DNA from: Rubidibacter lacunae KORDI 51-2
GTDB taxonomy: Bacteria > Cyanobacteriota > Cyanobacteriia > Cyanobacteriales > Rubidibacteraceae
Reading direction: 5' to 3'
Assembly: GCF_000473895.1 (NCBI RefSeq)
Contig: NZ_ASSJ01000070.1
Location: 62,001 to 126,000 of the forward strand
DNA: 64,000 nt
Shown one piece after another: positions 54,931-62,552 of this stretch; the stretch's first letter is position 1, and each line of letters opens with the position of its first letter. The notes under the pieces are model-generated. The model ran no database searches. It was not told where the DNA came from and saw nothing but the letters and a program-made list of their open reading frames with translations. A program made the position numbers and the translations under genes.

Positions 54931-55512
54931 TTGCAAAACAACAATTTTCTGATAAACGGGACGTTCCTACCCTATTTATTAAAGCGAATACCCTTGCACG
55001 CTCATTATTTTGAGGTGCAGGATTATGAGGTGCAAGCGATCGCCAACGGCATCCAGGGAGCGGTGATTCCCCGCCAGGGGGACGAGTTTGGCTACGTCGC
55101 CGTGCTGTGGGGCGGAACGATGACGGCTGGCGATCGCAAGCGGCTCGAGCAATGGCAGCCAGACAATCCGACGGATACCGGCGTCTTCTCAATACCCATT
55201 CGATTGAGCCCCGTGCCGTCATCAGATCGCTTTACGCGCGGTGTCTACTGCGAAAGCCTTCATCCAGCTTTGGAGCAGCCGCCGCTCTCGAGCCCCCTGC
55301 GATCGCTCCCCATATCGGCCCGAGATTTACCCTGTCCGGGTGGCTACGTGTTTTCACTAGGATCGTTCGTTAATTGCGATCGGCAGGCTAGCTGTCAAAC
55401 TGCCTTGTGTAGAGAAAACACCATTGAATTGAGCGGAAGTGCAATATTTTTCCGTGCTGAGTTCGCACCAAACCAAACCGGCAGAGAATGCCTGCAGATT
55501 AGAAAAAATTGA
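54931..55512 (+). CDS. Hypothetical protein, possibly part of a degraded gene
   Basis: A frame of 193 residues starts at TTG 54931. The first part (LHAHYFEVQDYEVQAIANGIQGAVIPRQGDEFGYVAVLWGG, about residues 22-62) has the composition of a folded protein. The later part, with many Pro, Ser and scattered Cys residues, looks less so. I do not recognise a family. The frame is open upstream to a stop at 54880, with similar-looking text, and there is no good ribosome binding site. It ends ten bases from the convergent ferredoxin gene. Confidence 0.3.
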   Translation: MQNNNFLINGTFLPYLLKRIPLHAHYFEVQDYEVQAIANGIQGAVIPRQGDEFGYVAVLWGGTMTAGDRKRLEQWQPDNPTDTGVFSIPIRLSPVPSSDRFTRGVYCESLHPALEQPPLSSPLRSLPISARDLPCPGGYVFSLGSFVNCDRQASCQTALCRENTIELSGSAIFFRAEFAPNQTGRECLQIRKN

Positions 55513-55521
55513 GATCGTGGA

Positions 55522-56022
55522 TTAGGTTGCCTCCATACGGCGGCGTCGTTTGCGTTGCTGTTTGCGGCCCCACTCCTGTTGCCTGTGTGCCAGGGTACCG
55601 GAATTGGCTGGAAAACCGACCGTACGTAAGACCTGGTGCTCGCGCTCGGCTTCCAGATAGCCCAGTTCGGTGTAATCCACCCAGTGGATGCAGTCAACCG
55701 GGCAGGTATCGATCGCCTCTTGCACCAATGCATCCGGGTCGCCGTCCTGCCGAATGGCTCGGGCCCGCCCGTAGTCGGGCTGAATGTAAAACGTATTTGG
55801 AGCTGTATGGGCGCAGTGCCGACAGCCAATACACGTGAGCTCGTCTACATAGACGCCCTTCTGACGGTGCTCGCCGCCAAGCTCCGGCTCAAACCCCGAA
55901 CGCTCGTGCAGATCGCGGAAAATGCCGCCTAGTTCGGGCTCTAATCCCGTGCGTTCCTCCGTCGAGTTGGTTTGCAATGCAAATACTAAGTCGGTGGGTG
56001 TCTCCGAGGCACCATCAGCCAT
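55522..56022 (-). CDS. [4Fe-4S] ferredoxin of the Ycf35 cluster
   Basis: The 166-residue protein has a ferredoxin core at about residues 50-120. The cluster ligands read CIGCRHC and then CPVDC, enough for one [4Fe-4S] cluster, followed by IHWVDYTEL. The N-terminal 50 residues are a polar extension and the C-terminus is basic (RKQQRKRRRR). This ferredoxin type is found in cyanobacteria next to DUF1257 genes. Its ATG directly follows the ycf35 stop, so the two are translated together. Confidence 0.9.
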   Translation of the reverse strand: MADGASETPTDLVFALQTNSTEERTGLEPELGGIFRDLHERSGFEPELGGEHRQKGVYVDELTCIGCRHCAHTAPNTFYIQPDYGRARAIRQDGDPDALVQEAIDTCPVDCIHWVDYTELGYLEAEREHQVLRTVGFPANSGTLAHRQQEWGRKQQRKRRRRMEAT

Positions 56023-56409
56023 TTAAGCACCCCAACGCTGGACGACTAGGCGGACCGAACCGTCTTCGCATTGCTGCTGCTCGGCAACTTGGAATCCCTG
56101 CTTGCTAGTCTCGTTCAGCACCGTCTGCAGGGCGTAGCGCTGCGTTACGCGGTTGAGGAAACCGTTAATCGACCAGGGCTGCTGCCAATACTGCAGGTCA
56201 GCAACCAGCTCGTACTCCTGTCCATTCCAGCGAAAACCAATGTCAAACTGGTTTGCCTGCGCGATGGCGAGATCCGCTACCTGGGTTTGTCCCTGGTAAC
56301 CGCGCACTTGTTGCGGACCGGCTTTCCATTCAATGCCAAGATCGGTTAGCGCCGTTTGCAATGCCGACAGGTTGCGAATCTGAGTTTTGATTTGGCTGAA
56401 GTGAGACAT
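56023..56409 (-). CDS. ycf35: DUF1257 family protein (Ycf35-like)
   Basis: The 128-residue protein begins SHFSQIKTQIRNLSALQTAL and contains GIEWKAG, FDIGFRWNGQEYELVADLQYWQQPWSINGFLNRVTQRYA and ends in LVVQRW. This matches DUF1257, found in cyanobacteria and red-algal plastids as Ycf35. The biochemical role is unknown. It lies in the leftward run DUF2997-ycf35-ferredoxin, an association also seen in other cyanobacteria. Confidence 0.92.
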   Translation of the reverse strand: MSHFSQIKTQIRNLSALQTALTDLGIEWKAGPQQVRGYQGQTQVADLAIAQANQFDIGFRWNGQEYELVADLQYWQQPWSINGFLNRVTQRYALQTVLNETSKQGFQVAEQQQCEDGSVRLVVQRWGA

Positions 56410-56498
56410 GACGTGCCCTGACTACCTTGGTGAAAACTAAATGCGCGTAAACTTTACGCAAACCCAGTACAACAAACGATACTAAAACGCGAGCAAGT

Positions 56499-56711
56499 TC
56501 ACCACGTCCGCGCCTGGGCGCTAACGCTGGGGCTTGCCGGCTGTTCGGCCCGGGTATAATAATCGCTTGTTTGCTCCTGAGCGACGACGCGACCGAGCTG
56601 AGCTTCAATCGCAGCGGTCACTTCAGAACAGGACGCGCCTACGATACCTGTCACTTTTTCCCGCACTCGGCCGTCGGGATAAATCGTAAATTCCAGCGTT
56701 TCTATCGCCAT
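56499..56711 (-). CDS. DUF2997 family small protein
   Basis: The 70-residue protein starts at ATG 56711 after GGGAGTAAAA; the frame is open to 56828, but the added part is unlike the family. The text AIETLEFTIYPDGRVREKVTGIVGASCSEVTAAIEAQLG is typical of DUF2997, a small conserved protein of unknown function that accompanies ycf35. It is the first gene of the leftward run, 89 bases before ycf35. Confidence 0.88.
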   Translation of the reverse strand: MAIETLEFTIYPDGRVREKVTGIVGASCSEVTAAIEAQLGRVVAQEQTSDYYTRAEQPASPSVSAQARTW

Positions 56712-56974
56712 TTTTACTCCCGCGACGCCCACGACCGCGCGATCGCCGCAATATTCGTTTGTGAAGAATCGAGACTCTGCTCGATTTTTGATTAAGTTTC
56801 GCGTAACTTCACGCTGCCCGTCAAGCACGGACCGGCTAGAAACGCGGAGCGCTTAACAAACTGAGACAATAGAGATTCGTTGCCGGTTGGGTGTGGCGCA
56901 TAGAACCGGCAACGGAAGCTGCAGCGATACCGGATAATGAAACCTGCTTGTTTGCAATGGTGGATGTTCTGAAC

Positions 56975-57958
56975 ATGGACGCGATCGCGATAGGGATTCT
57001 CGGATTTGGCGGTTTGGGGCAGGCAGCCGCGCGGCTGTTGAATCAAAAGCAGGAGCTGCGATGGGTTGCTGCTGCCGATCGAGCGGGATATGCATACGAT
57101 CCCAAGGGACTCGATACCGACGTTTGTATTGCGGCGACGCGCGAGCGCGGTTCTCTAGGTTCGGTGCCGGAGGTCGGCGCAAGTGCAGCCGATAGTATTG
57201 CCGCCTTGCGCGATCGCGCCCGCGTTGACGGATATTTCTTGGCCCTGCCGAATCTCCCCAATACCTTTATGGCTGACGTGGCGCGGGGCTTTATCGCTTC
57301 AGGCTGGCGCGGCGTCATGGTGGATGCCCTCAAGCGCACGAGTGCGGTCGAGCAGTTGCTGGAGTTGCGCGCCGACCTGGAGGCCGCAGGCATCACTTAC
57401 TTAACTGGATGCGGCGCGACGCCCGGTTTGCTTACGGCTGCTGCGGCGATCGCGGCCCAGAGTTACGCTGAAATCCACAACGTGTGCATTACTTTCGGCG
57501 TCGGCATTGCCAACTGGGATGCCTACCGCGCCACGATCCGCGAAGACATCGCCCACATGCCCGGCTATAACGTCGAGCGCGCTCGCACCATGAGCGATGC
57601 CGAGGTCGAAGCACTCCTCGATGCCACCGATGGCGTCATCAAACTCGAAAATATGGAACATGCTGACGACATTATGCTCGAGCTGGCTGGCGTGTGCCCG
57701 CGCGATCGCGTGACGGTCGGCGGCATTGTCGATACGCGCAATCCGCAGAAGCCGCTTAGCACAAACGTGCAAGTGACCGGACGCACGTTCGAGGGCAAGA
57801 TTTCGACGCACACCTTCACACTCGGCGACGAAACTAGCATGGCAGCCAACGTCTGCGGACCGGCATTTGGCTACCTTAAAGCAGCCGTCGCCCTGCACCG
57901 ACGCGGCTGGTATGGACTGCACACCGCTGCCGATATTATGCCGCGATTCGCCCGCTAG
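56975..57958 (+). CDS. Saccharopine dehydrogenase-like oxidoreductase
   Basis: The product has 327 residues from ATG 56975 ([22 protein letters not shown]); the frame is open to 56891, giving 28 more residues that do not look like the family. The N-terminal Rossmann fold has GFGGLGQA. Later segments include [33 protein letters not shown] and [19 protein letters not shown]. This is a conserved cyanobacterial group annotated only as saccharopine dehydrogenase-like; the substrate is unknown. It stands alone between divergent DUF2997 and convergent L,D-transpeptidase genes. Confidence 0.85.
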   Translation: MDAIAIGILGFGGLGQAAARLLNQKQELRWVAAADRAGYAYDPKGLDTDVCIAATRERGSLGSVPEVGASAADSIAALRDRARVDGYFLALPNLPNTFMADVARGFIASGWRGVMVDALKRTSAVEQLLELRADLEAAGITYLTGCGATPGLLTAAAAIAAQSYAEIHNVCITFGVGIANWDAYRATIREDIAHMPGYNVERARTMSDAEVEALLDATDGVIKLENMEHADDIMLELAGVCPRDRVTVGGIVDTRNPQKPLSTNVQVTGRTFEGKISTHTFTLGDETSMAANVCGPAFGYLKAAVALHRRGWYGLHTAADIMPRFAR

Positions 57959-58022
57959 AACCCTGCAAACACTGCGGCCAAGCACCCGCAACGACTGCAC
58001 GATCTAAGCTGGTGTCGATCGC

Positions 58023-58616
58023 CTACGGCTTGACAATGACTGGCGTTCCCACCTCTACTTGCTCGAATAACGCCGCCACGTCGGCATTGCGCATGCGAAC
58101 GCAACCGTGGGAGACAGGTTGTCCGATCAAGCTTTCATTCGGCGTGCCGTGGAAGCCAATGGAGTCGGTTCCGTCCGTCCAAAATCCGATCCAGCGCCGC
58201 CCGAGCGGATTGCCATCGCCTGGTGGGACGACTTCGCCCGTCCAGGGGTGCTCCCATGCTGGATCGACGAGCATCTGGCGCACCTCAAATTCGCCGGTCG
58301 GTGTTTCCCAGCCGTCCTTGCCGATTGCGATTGGATAACTCGCCTCCAATTCTTCGTGGCGGTAAAGATACACCCGACGATCGCTCAGGCGAATCACTAG
58401 GTGCACTGCCGGCGTGACCGCCGGGAGATATGCATCCGGTTCGCGCAAACCCGGCAGCGATAGGTCCTGCAACCAGTCGGCTGCTGTTGCTACCTCAATG
58501 TCCGCGATCGGTCCCGGTGTTGCAGCAAAGGCAGGCAATGACATTCCCAGGAAGGCGATCGCGCCGGTCAACCCGCATCTGCACAGCATGGCATCGATTT
58601 TCATAGCCTTATCCAT
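58023..58616 (-). CDS. L,D-transpeptidase (YkuD family)
   Basis: The 197-residue protein has a signal peptide (CGLTGAIAFLGMSLPAFAA, cleavage after AFA). The YkuD domain follows, with VIRLSDRRVYLYR, YPIAIGKDGWETPTGEF and the catalytic stretch HGTPNESLIGQPVSHGCVRM, containing the SHGC nucleophile. These enzymes form 3-3 cross-links in peptidoglycan or attach proteins to it, in the periplasm. The start may be ATG 58616 or 58604. Confidence 0.93.
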   Translation of the reverse strand: MDKAMKIDAMLCRCGLTGAIAFLGMSLPAFAATPGPIADIEVATAADWLQDLSLPGLREPDAYLPAVTPAVHLVIRLSDRRVYLYRHEELEASYPIAIGKDGWETPTGEFEVRQMLVDPAWEHPWTGEVVPPGDGNPLGRRWIGFWTDGTDSIGFHGTPNESLIGQPVSHGCVRMRNADVAALFEQVEVGTPVIVKP

Positions 58617-58766
58617 ACAACCTTATCTCAATTGACATAGACATTCCGTCAGGCATTTAGGGTCGCGAGCGCCAGCATTTTTCCCAATAACAATACAAAA
58701 ATCCCTCAACAAATTGCCTTAACAAATTGCCACGCGAACTGACATCGAAGCGAGAACAAAAAACAC

Positions 58767-58798
58767 TTAAAAGGGGCAACGCCTGCTGCGCTGCCCCT
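58767..58798 (-). terminator. Rho-independent terminator of the small secreted protein gene
   Basis: On the minus strand AGGGGCA and TGCCCCT form a 7-bp stem around a 13-base loop, followed by TTTT and then a further T run. It lies about 50 bases beyond the stop at 58845. Confidence 0.75.
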
Positions 58799-58844
58799 CT
58801 GGCTCACAGCACAGGGCAGCGAGCGATCGCGACGAAATTAACAA

Positions 58845-59339
58845 TTACCAGAGCGCGCGCACGGGTTCGGGAGCAGCAGCCGGTGCCGGTTCGACGACCG
58901 TAGGGGTAGGCTCAAACGTCTCAACAGTTGGGCTCGTCGACCAGAGCTCGGCGTAGAGAGCTTCGCGGCTGGCGAGGTACAAGGCATTTGCCTCTTCATA
59001 TGTAATCGCCACCACGTCCGTGCCGGTTTCGTCGCTGTAAACTGCTTCAAAAGAGCAGTAGTAGCGCTCGCCTGGAATCACAGCGCTGGGGCTTTCGGTA
59101 TAGAAAAGTTCGTAAGTCTCGTTGTGGCTGCGCGCAACCACCACCATGTAACCCGGCAGTATCGACGCCTTCTCGACCTTTACGATCGTGCAACGACCGC
59201 CGTCAAAATTAGCACCGTCGAAACGTGCTGCGAGCAACATCGAGTTGCTCATAACCGGCTCGCCCACAGCGGGGGCACCCGCTAGGCTCAGGCTAACAGC
59301 TAGCGCAGAGCCGGCAATAGCGGCAATAGATTTCAGCAT
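58845..59339 (-). CDS. Small secreted protein of unknown function
   Basis: The 164-residue protein begins at ATG 59339, 11 bases after AGGAGG. It has a clear signal peptide (LKSIAAIAGSALAVSLSLAGAPAVG). The mature part contains FDGGRCTIVKVEKASILPGYMVVVARSHNETYELFY, two cysteines that could form a disulfide, and a C-terminal Pro/Ala/Glu-rich tail. No family is recognised. The strong ribosome binding site, clear terminator and standalone layout suggest good expression as an exported protein. Confidence 0.75.
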   Translation of the reverse strand: MLKSIAAIAGSALAVSLSLAGAPAVGEPVMSNSMLLAARFDGANFDGGRCTIVKVEKASILPGYMVVVARSHNETYELFYTESPSAVIPGERYYCSFEAVYSDETGTDVVAITYEEANALYLASREALYAELWSTSPTVETFEPTPTVVEPAPAAAPEPVRALW

Positions 59340-59956
59340 GTTCTGCAATCCTCCTAGGAGTTGAGTTTCCGATCGTCGATTTAAACTCGGTCCACTTAAA
59401 CATCGGTCAACAACCTGCCACCTTCAAGTCCTCAGAATGTCGTGTAAAATCGTCGATCGCCACCGAACATGCGGAAATCATGACGTTTTTGCTCGATTCT
59501 GAATTGGATTCATCAGAATACTAGCATTATTATTTGACTGAGGGAACCCACGATCCCTATTTCATCGTCTGTAACTCTTCAAAAAACCTTCAAAAAATGA
59601 GCTCGGATTCGGGTCGGGCAGTTCGACCGCGATGATGAGGGGCAGGGGAGTGAGATCCCCCTTTTCCGATCGCTTCCGCTCGCAACGCCGACATGAGTAT
59701 CCACTCAAGCGCAATTCGGAGAAAGGGTATCACCGGAGGCGGTTCTGGTTGCGTGTCGTCGCAACCGTTCGCAACTCTCGGGCTCATTCACTAGAAAAGC
59801 TCATTCACTAAGAAATCCTTAAAGTTTCTTGAGGATATTGCTGGTGGCAGACGAACAGCCTTTCCAAAGGTTGAGACTGCTCGCTCCTCGGTCTCGGGGG
59901 TTCCTAACTTGTCAGCATCCACACCTGCCTGCTTGCCATCCGAGCAGGCAATTTGC
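59340..59956. other. Intergenic region, nothing recognised besides a stem-loop near lepB
   Basis: The region contains the promoter area for the small secreted protein and the stem-loop next to the lepB end (59927-59949). Leftward frames here overlap lepB in another frame and show no motif. Confidence 0.4.
59927..59949 (-). terminator. Stem-loop at the lepB end
   Basis: GCCTGCT and AGCAGGC form a 7-bp stem with a 9-base loop, starting seven bases after the lepB stop. There is no T run, so termination is only possible. Confidence 0.4.
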
Positions 59957-60553
59957 CTAGGAGCCCAGCCGCACGCGAATCGGACCGATTCGACTTGGCG
60001 GCCAGAAACGGAATACCGCCCGTCCGAGCGCATGGTCTGCTGGTAAGAATCCCCAAATATGGGAGTCGCGGCTATTATTGCGGTTATCGCCCATGACAAA
60101 CAAGCTTTCCGGGGGCACGACAACCGGTCCGAGCGGATAAGCAGGAGGCTCGGCAATGTAGGCAGATTCGTCTAGCGGGCGACCGTCCAAGAAAACCCTG
60201 CCGTTGCGGACGCGCAGGCGATCGCCCTCGATGGCAACTACGCGCTTGATAAAAGCTTGGTCGCTTTCATACCCCTGTTGCTGTAAGAGTGGCGGGGGGG
60301 TAAACACGACGATCTCTCCCCGGCGCGGCGGTCGGAAGCGGTAAGAAACTTTCTCGATCACCAGGCGATCGCCAACTTCCAAGGTTGGCAACATCGATTC
60401 GGATGGAATGAAGCGCGGCTCGGCAATAAAGGTGCGGATTAACAACGCCAGCACTAAAGCGATCGCGAGCGTCTGAATGTTTTCGCGGAGTGCCCCGCGC
60501 GGGGATTTTGGAGCGGGTGGCGGGCCTTCAGATGGGCGATCCTTGGCAGTCAT
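59957..60553 (-). CDS. lepB: Signal peptidase I
   Basis: The 198-residue enzyme from ATG 60553 (MTAKDRPSEGPP; the frame is open to 60607) has one N-terminal membrane helix (LAIALVLALLIRTFI). The catalytic serine lies in PSESMLPTL and the catalytic lysine in FIKRVVAIEGD. The late box VMGDNRNNSRDSHIWG is also present. It removes signal peptides from exported proteins; several exported proteins are encoded in this window. Confidence 0.95.
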   Translation of the reverse strand: MTAKDRPSEGPPPAPKSPRGALRENIQTLAIALVLALLIRTFIAEPRFIPSESMLPTLEVGDRLVIEKVSYRFRPPRRGEIVVFTPPPLLQQQGYESDQAFIKRVVAIEGDRLRVRNGRVFLDGRPLDESAYIAEPPAYPLGPVVVPPESLFVMGDNRNNSRDSHIWGFLPADHALGRAVFRFWPPSRIGPIRVRLGS

Positions 60554-60653
60554 GCGAGTGCGAAACCGGAGAGAAACGCGGAAAGTCGTGCAGGTCGGTG
60601 CGCGCAAGCGTCGGCAGGCTTTGAGGTGGATTCCAGTTTAGTTGGATGCCAGC

Positions 60654-61535
60654 TTAAGCAGATGCCGGCGAGCGGCTGACAATGCCCGACCATTGTACGG
60701 CTTTCTTGCGAGTACGCCGATAGGAGAAAAAGCGCTCCGGTTCCTGGTAAGTACAGTGGGGTGCAATGGCAATCCGCTCGGGCGGCAGCCCGAGTTGTAG
60801 TAGCTGCAAGGCATTAATGCGCCGTACGTCGAGGCGGGCTTTGTTGGGCTGCGAGTCCGGTAAGACGGGCGGGTCTGGGAGCGCGCGCAGCACGGTTAGC
60901 AGGGCAGCCGTCGCACTAGATAACTCTGGAAAGAGACTCGCGCCAACTTCGGCGGCAACGGATGTATCGACCTGATAAACTGCCCCCGCGATTGCCGGAC
61001 CCATGGCCACCCGCAGGTCATCGAGACGGCTGCCTGCAGCAAGGAAGCGCGCGATCGCGCACGGAAGGATGCGTCGAGCCGTTCCGCGCCATCCAGCGTG
61101 CACGGCAGCCGCGCGCCCGGAATTAATATCCGTCACGAGTGCCGGCGTACAATCGGCACTTGCCGTCCACATCGATTGCTGTGGGCGATCGCTCAGCGTG
61201 CCATCGGCAGCAGGTAATGCATCAGCGCCAGTTGACTCGTTCGGACGTACCCCAATTTCTGTAGGAGTCAGAATGCTATTGCCGTGAACCTGACGCGTGT
61301 GATACGCCGGAACCCCCGGATGTAGCAGGGCTGCGAGAGAGGCAGGCGAGCGACCTTCGGCGTGATGGGTGAAGAACCCGTGATCGAATCCGTCCAGCAA
61401 ACTGCAGGTCAGGTATGGCACATCTGCAACCTCGCGCCAGTACCAGCGGATATCGAGAGCGGCGGGGGTGGAAATGGCAGTGGGAAGGACCACGGGAACT
61501 CCTGAAGTTGCCTGGAGGACTGCGGTTGCTGACAT
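60654..61535 (-). CDS. pgeF: Peptidoglycan editing factor PgeF / multicopper polyphenol oxidase (YfiH family)
   Basis: The 293-residue protein has the YfiH/LACC1 metal-site motifs: HTRQVHGN, the ADC in TASADCTPALV, AAVHAGWRGTARRI and the final APHCTYQEPERFFSYRR. Family members are purine nucleoside phosphorylases/deaminases, and PgeF prevents wrong amino acids entering peptidoglycan precursors. All Cys and His ligands appear present. It lies leftward, divergent from birA by 34 bases. Confidence 0.92.
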   Translation of the reverse strand: MSATAVLQATSGVPVVLPTAISTPAALDIRWYWREVADVPYLTCSLLDGFDHGFFTHHAEGRSPASLAALLHPGVPAYHTRQVHGNSILTPTEIGVRPNESTGADALPAADGTLSDRPQQSMWTASADCTPALVTDINSGRAAAVHAGWRGTARRILPCAIARFLAAGSRLDDLRVAMGPAIAGAVYQVDTSVAAEVGASLFPELSSATAALLTVLRALPDPPVLPDSQPNKARLDVRRINALQLLQLGLPPERIAIAPHCTYQEPERFFSYRRTRKKAVQWSGIVSRSPASA

Positions 61536-61569
61536 GGTAGTCTACAGCGGTGGCAAGCGGTAGGAGCGC

Positions 61570-62418
61570 GTGCGGGATATCAGCGTCGGGGATGCAGATC
61601 GATTGGAGCCCTTGAGAGCGACTTCTGGAACGTCGCTCGAGGGTTTTGCCGGGGCATCAGTCGAGGTGCTGTTCGGTGGCGACGAGCGCCTTCGATTGTA
61701 TCGATACGGAACAGTCGCTTCGACCAATCGAACGCTATGGGCTTTGCTGGATGCAGGAGAGTCACTCCCGGCGGCTGTTGTCGCCACCGCTCAAACTGCT
61801 GGACGCGGACAGCGCGGGCGGACCTGGCACTCGCACCCCGGCGGGCTGTATCTATCGGTTGCGATTGCCCCGCAATTGCCCCTCCGCGAGCGCTTCATGC
61901 TGACTGCAAGCAGTGCTTGGGGGATCGCGTCGGCATTGCGCGATCTCGGCATACCCGCCACGATCAAGTGGCCGAACGACCTGGTGCTCGACGGGCGCAA
62001 ACTCGGCGGCATTCTTTGCGAAACGCGCGTTCGCACCGACACGATCGCCGTGGCAGTTATCGGCGTCGGTGTTAACTGGTGCAACCCAACGCCGGCCACG
62101 GGGATCGATCTCAGCTCGTACCTTGCCGGTTGCGGCAGTCGGGCGGTTGCCTCCCTCGACGATCTAACTCATCTGACCGGCGCGGGCGTGCTAGCAGGTT
62201 GGGCCCGCTACAGTGAGGTCGGACTAGAAATCGCACTTGCCGACTATACGCAACTGTGCAGCAGCCTCGGTCGCTCGACCGTCGTGGACGGTCGCATCGG
62301 CAAGGTCGTCGGCGTAATGCCAACGGGAGAACTCCGCATCCAATATGGTGATGGGACGAGTCATTGCCTAAAGGAAGTACGGCGATCGCCCGGTACAATC
62401 GGTCTCGGTTACGATTAA
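61570..62418 (+). CDS. birA: Biotin--[acetyl-CoA carboxylase] ligase
   Basis: The 282-residue protein has the biotin ligase core: ATAQTAGRGQRGRTWHSHPGGLYLS, IKWPNDLVLDGRKLGGILCE and the late C-terminal SH3-like domain. There is no N-terminal helix-turn-helix, so it is a ligase only, not the biotin repressor type. It biotinylates the carboxyl carrier protein AccB. GTG 61570 is the start; the first 40 residues are an extension. Confidence 0.93.
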   Translation: MRDISVGDADRLEPLRATSGTSLEGFAGASVEVLFGGDERLRLYRYGTVASTNRTLWALLDAGESLPAAVVATAQTAGRGQRGRTWHSHPGGLYLSVAIAPQLPLRERFMLTASSAWGIASALRDLGIPATIKWPNDLVLDGRKLGGILCETRVRTDTIAVAVIGVGVNWCNPTPATGIDLSSYLAGCGSRAVASLDDLTHLTGAGVLAGWARYSEVGLEIALADYTQLCSSLGRSTVVDGRIGKVVGVMPTGELRIQYGDGTSHCLKEVRRSPGTIGLGYD

Positions 62419-62552
62419 CACAGCTAGCCGGGTTATAATCCTCCGCGCTCATGCGTCTGGTGGTCGGCAGCAGAATACCGGCCGGACGGTCGCTCGGGTT
62501 CGTTCGTATGTCAATCGCCATCCCTACAAGAGCTTTTGCAGACAAGGCAGTT

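Noticed and set aside
59791-60156. Leftward 121-codon frame overlapping the lepB 3' end
   Set aside because: It overlaps the certain lepB gene in another frame, has no motif or ribosome binding site, and its text is explained as a shadow.
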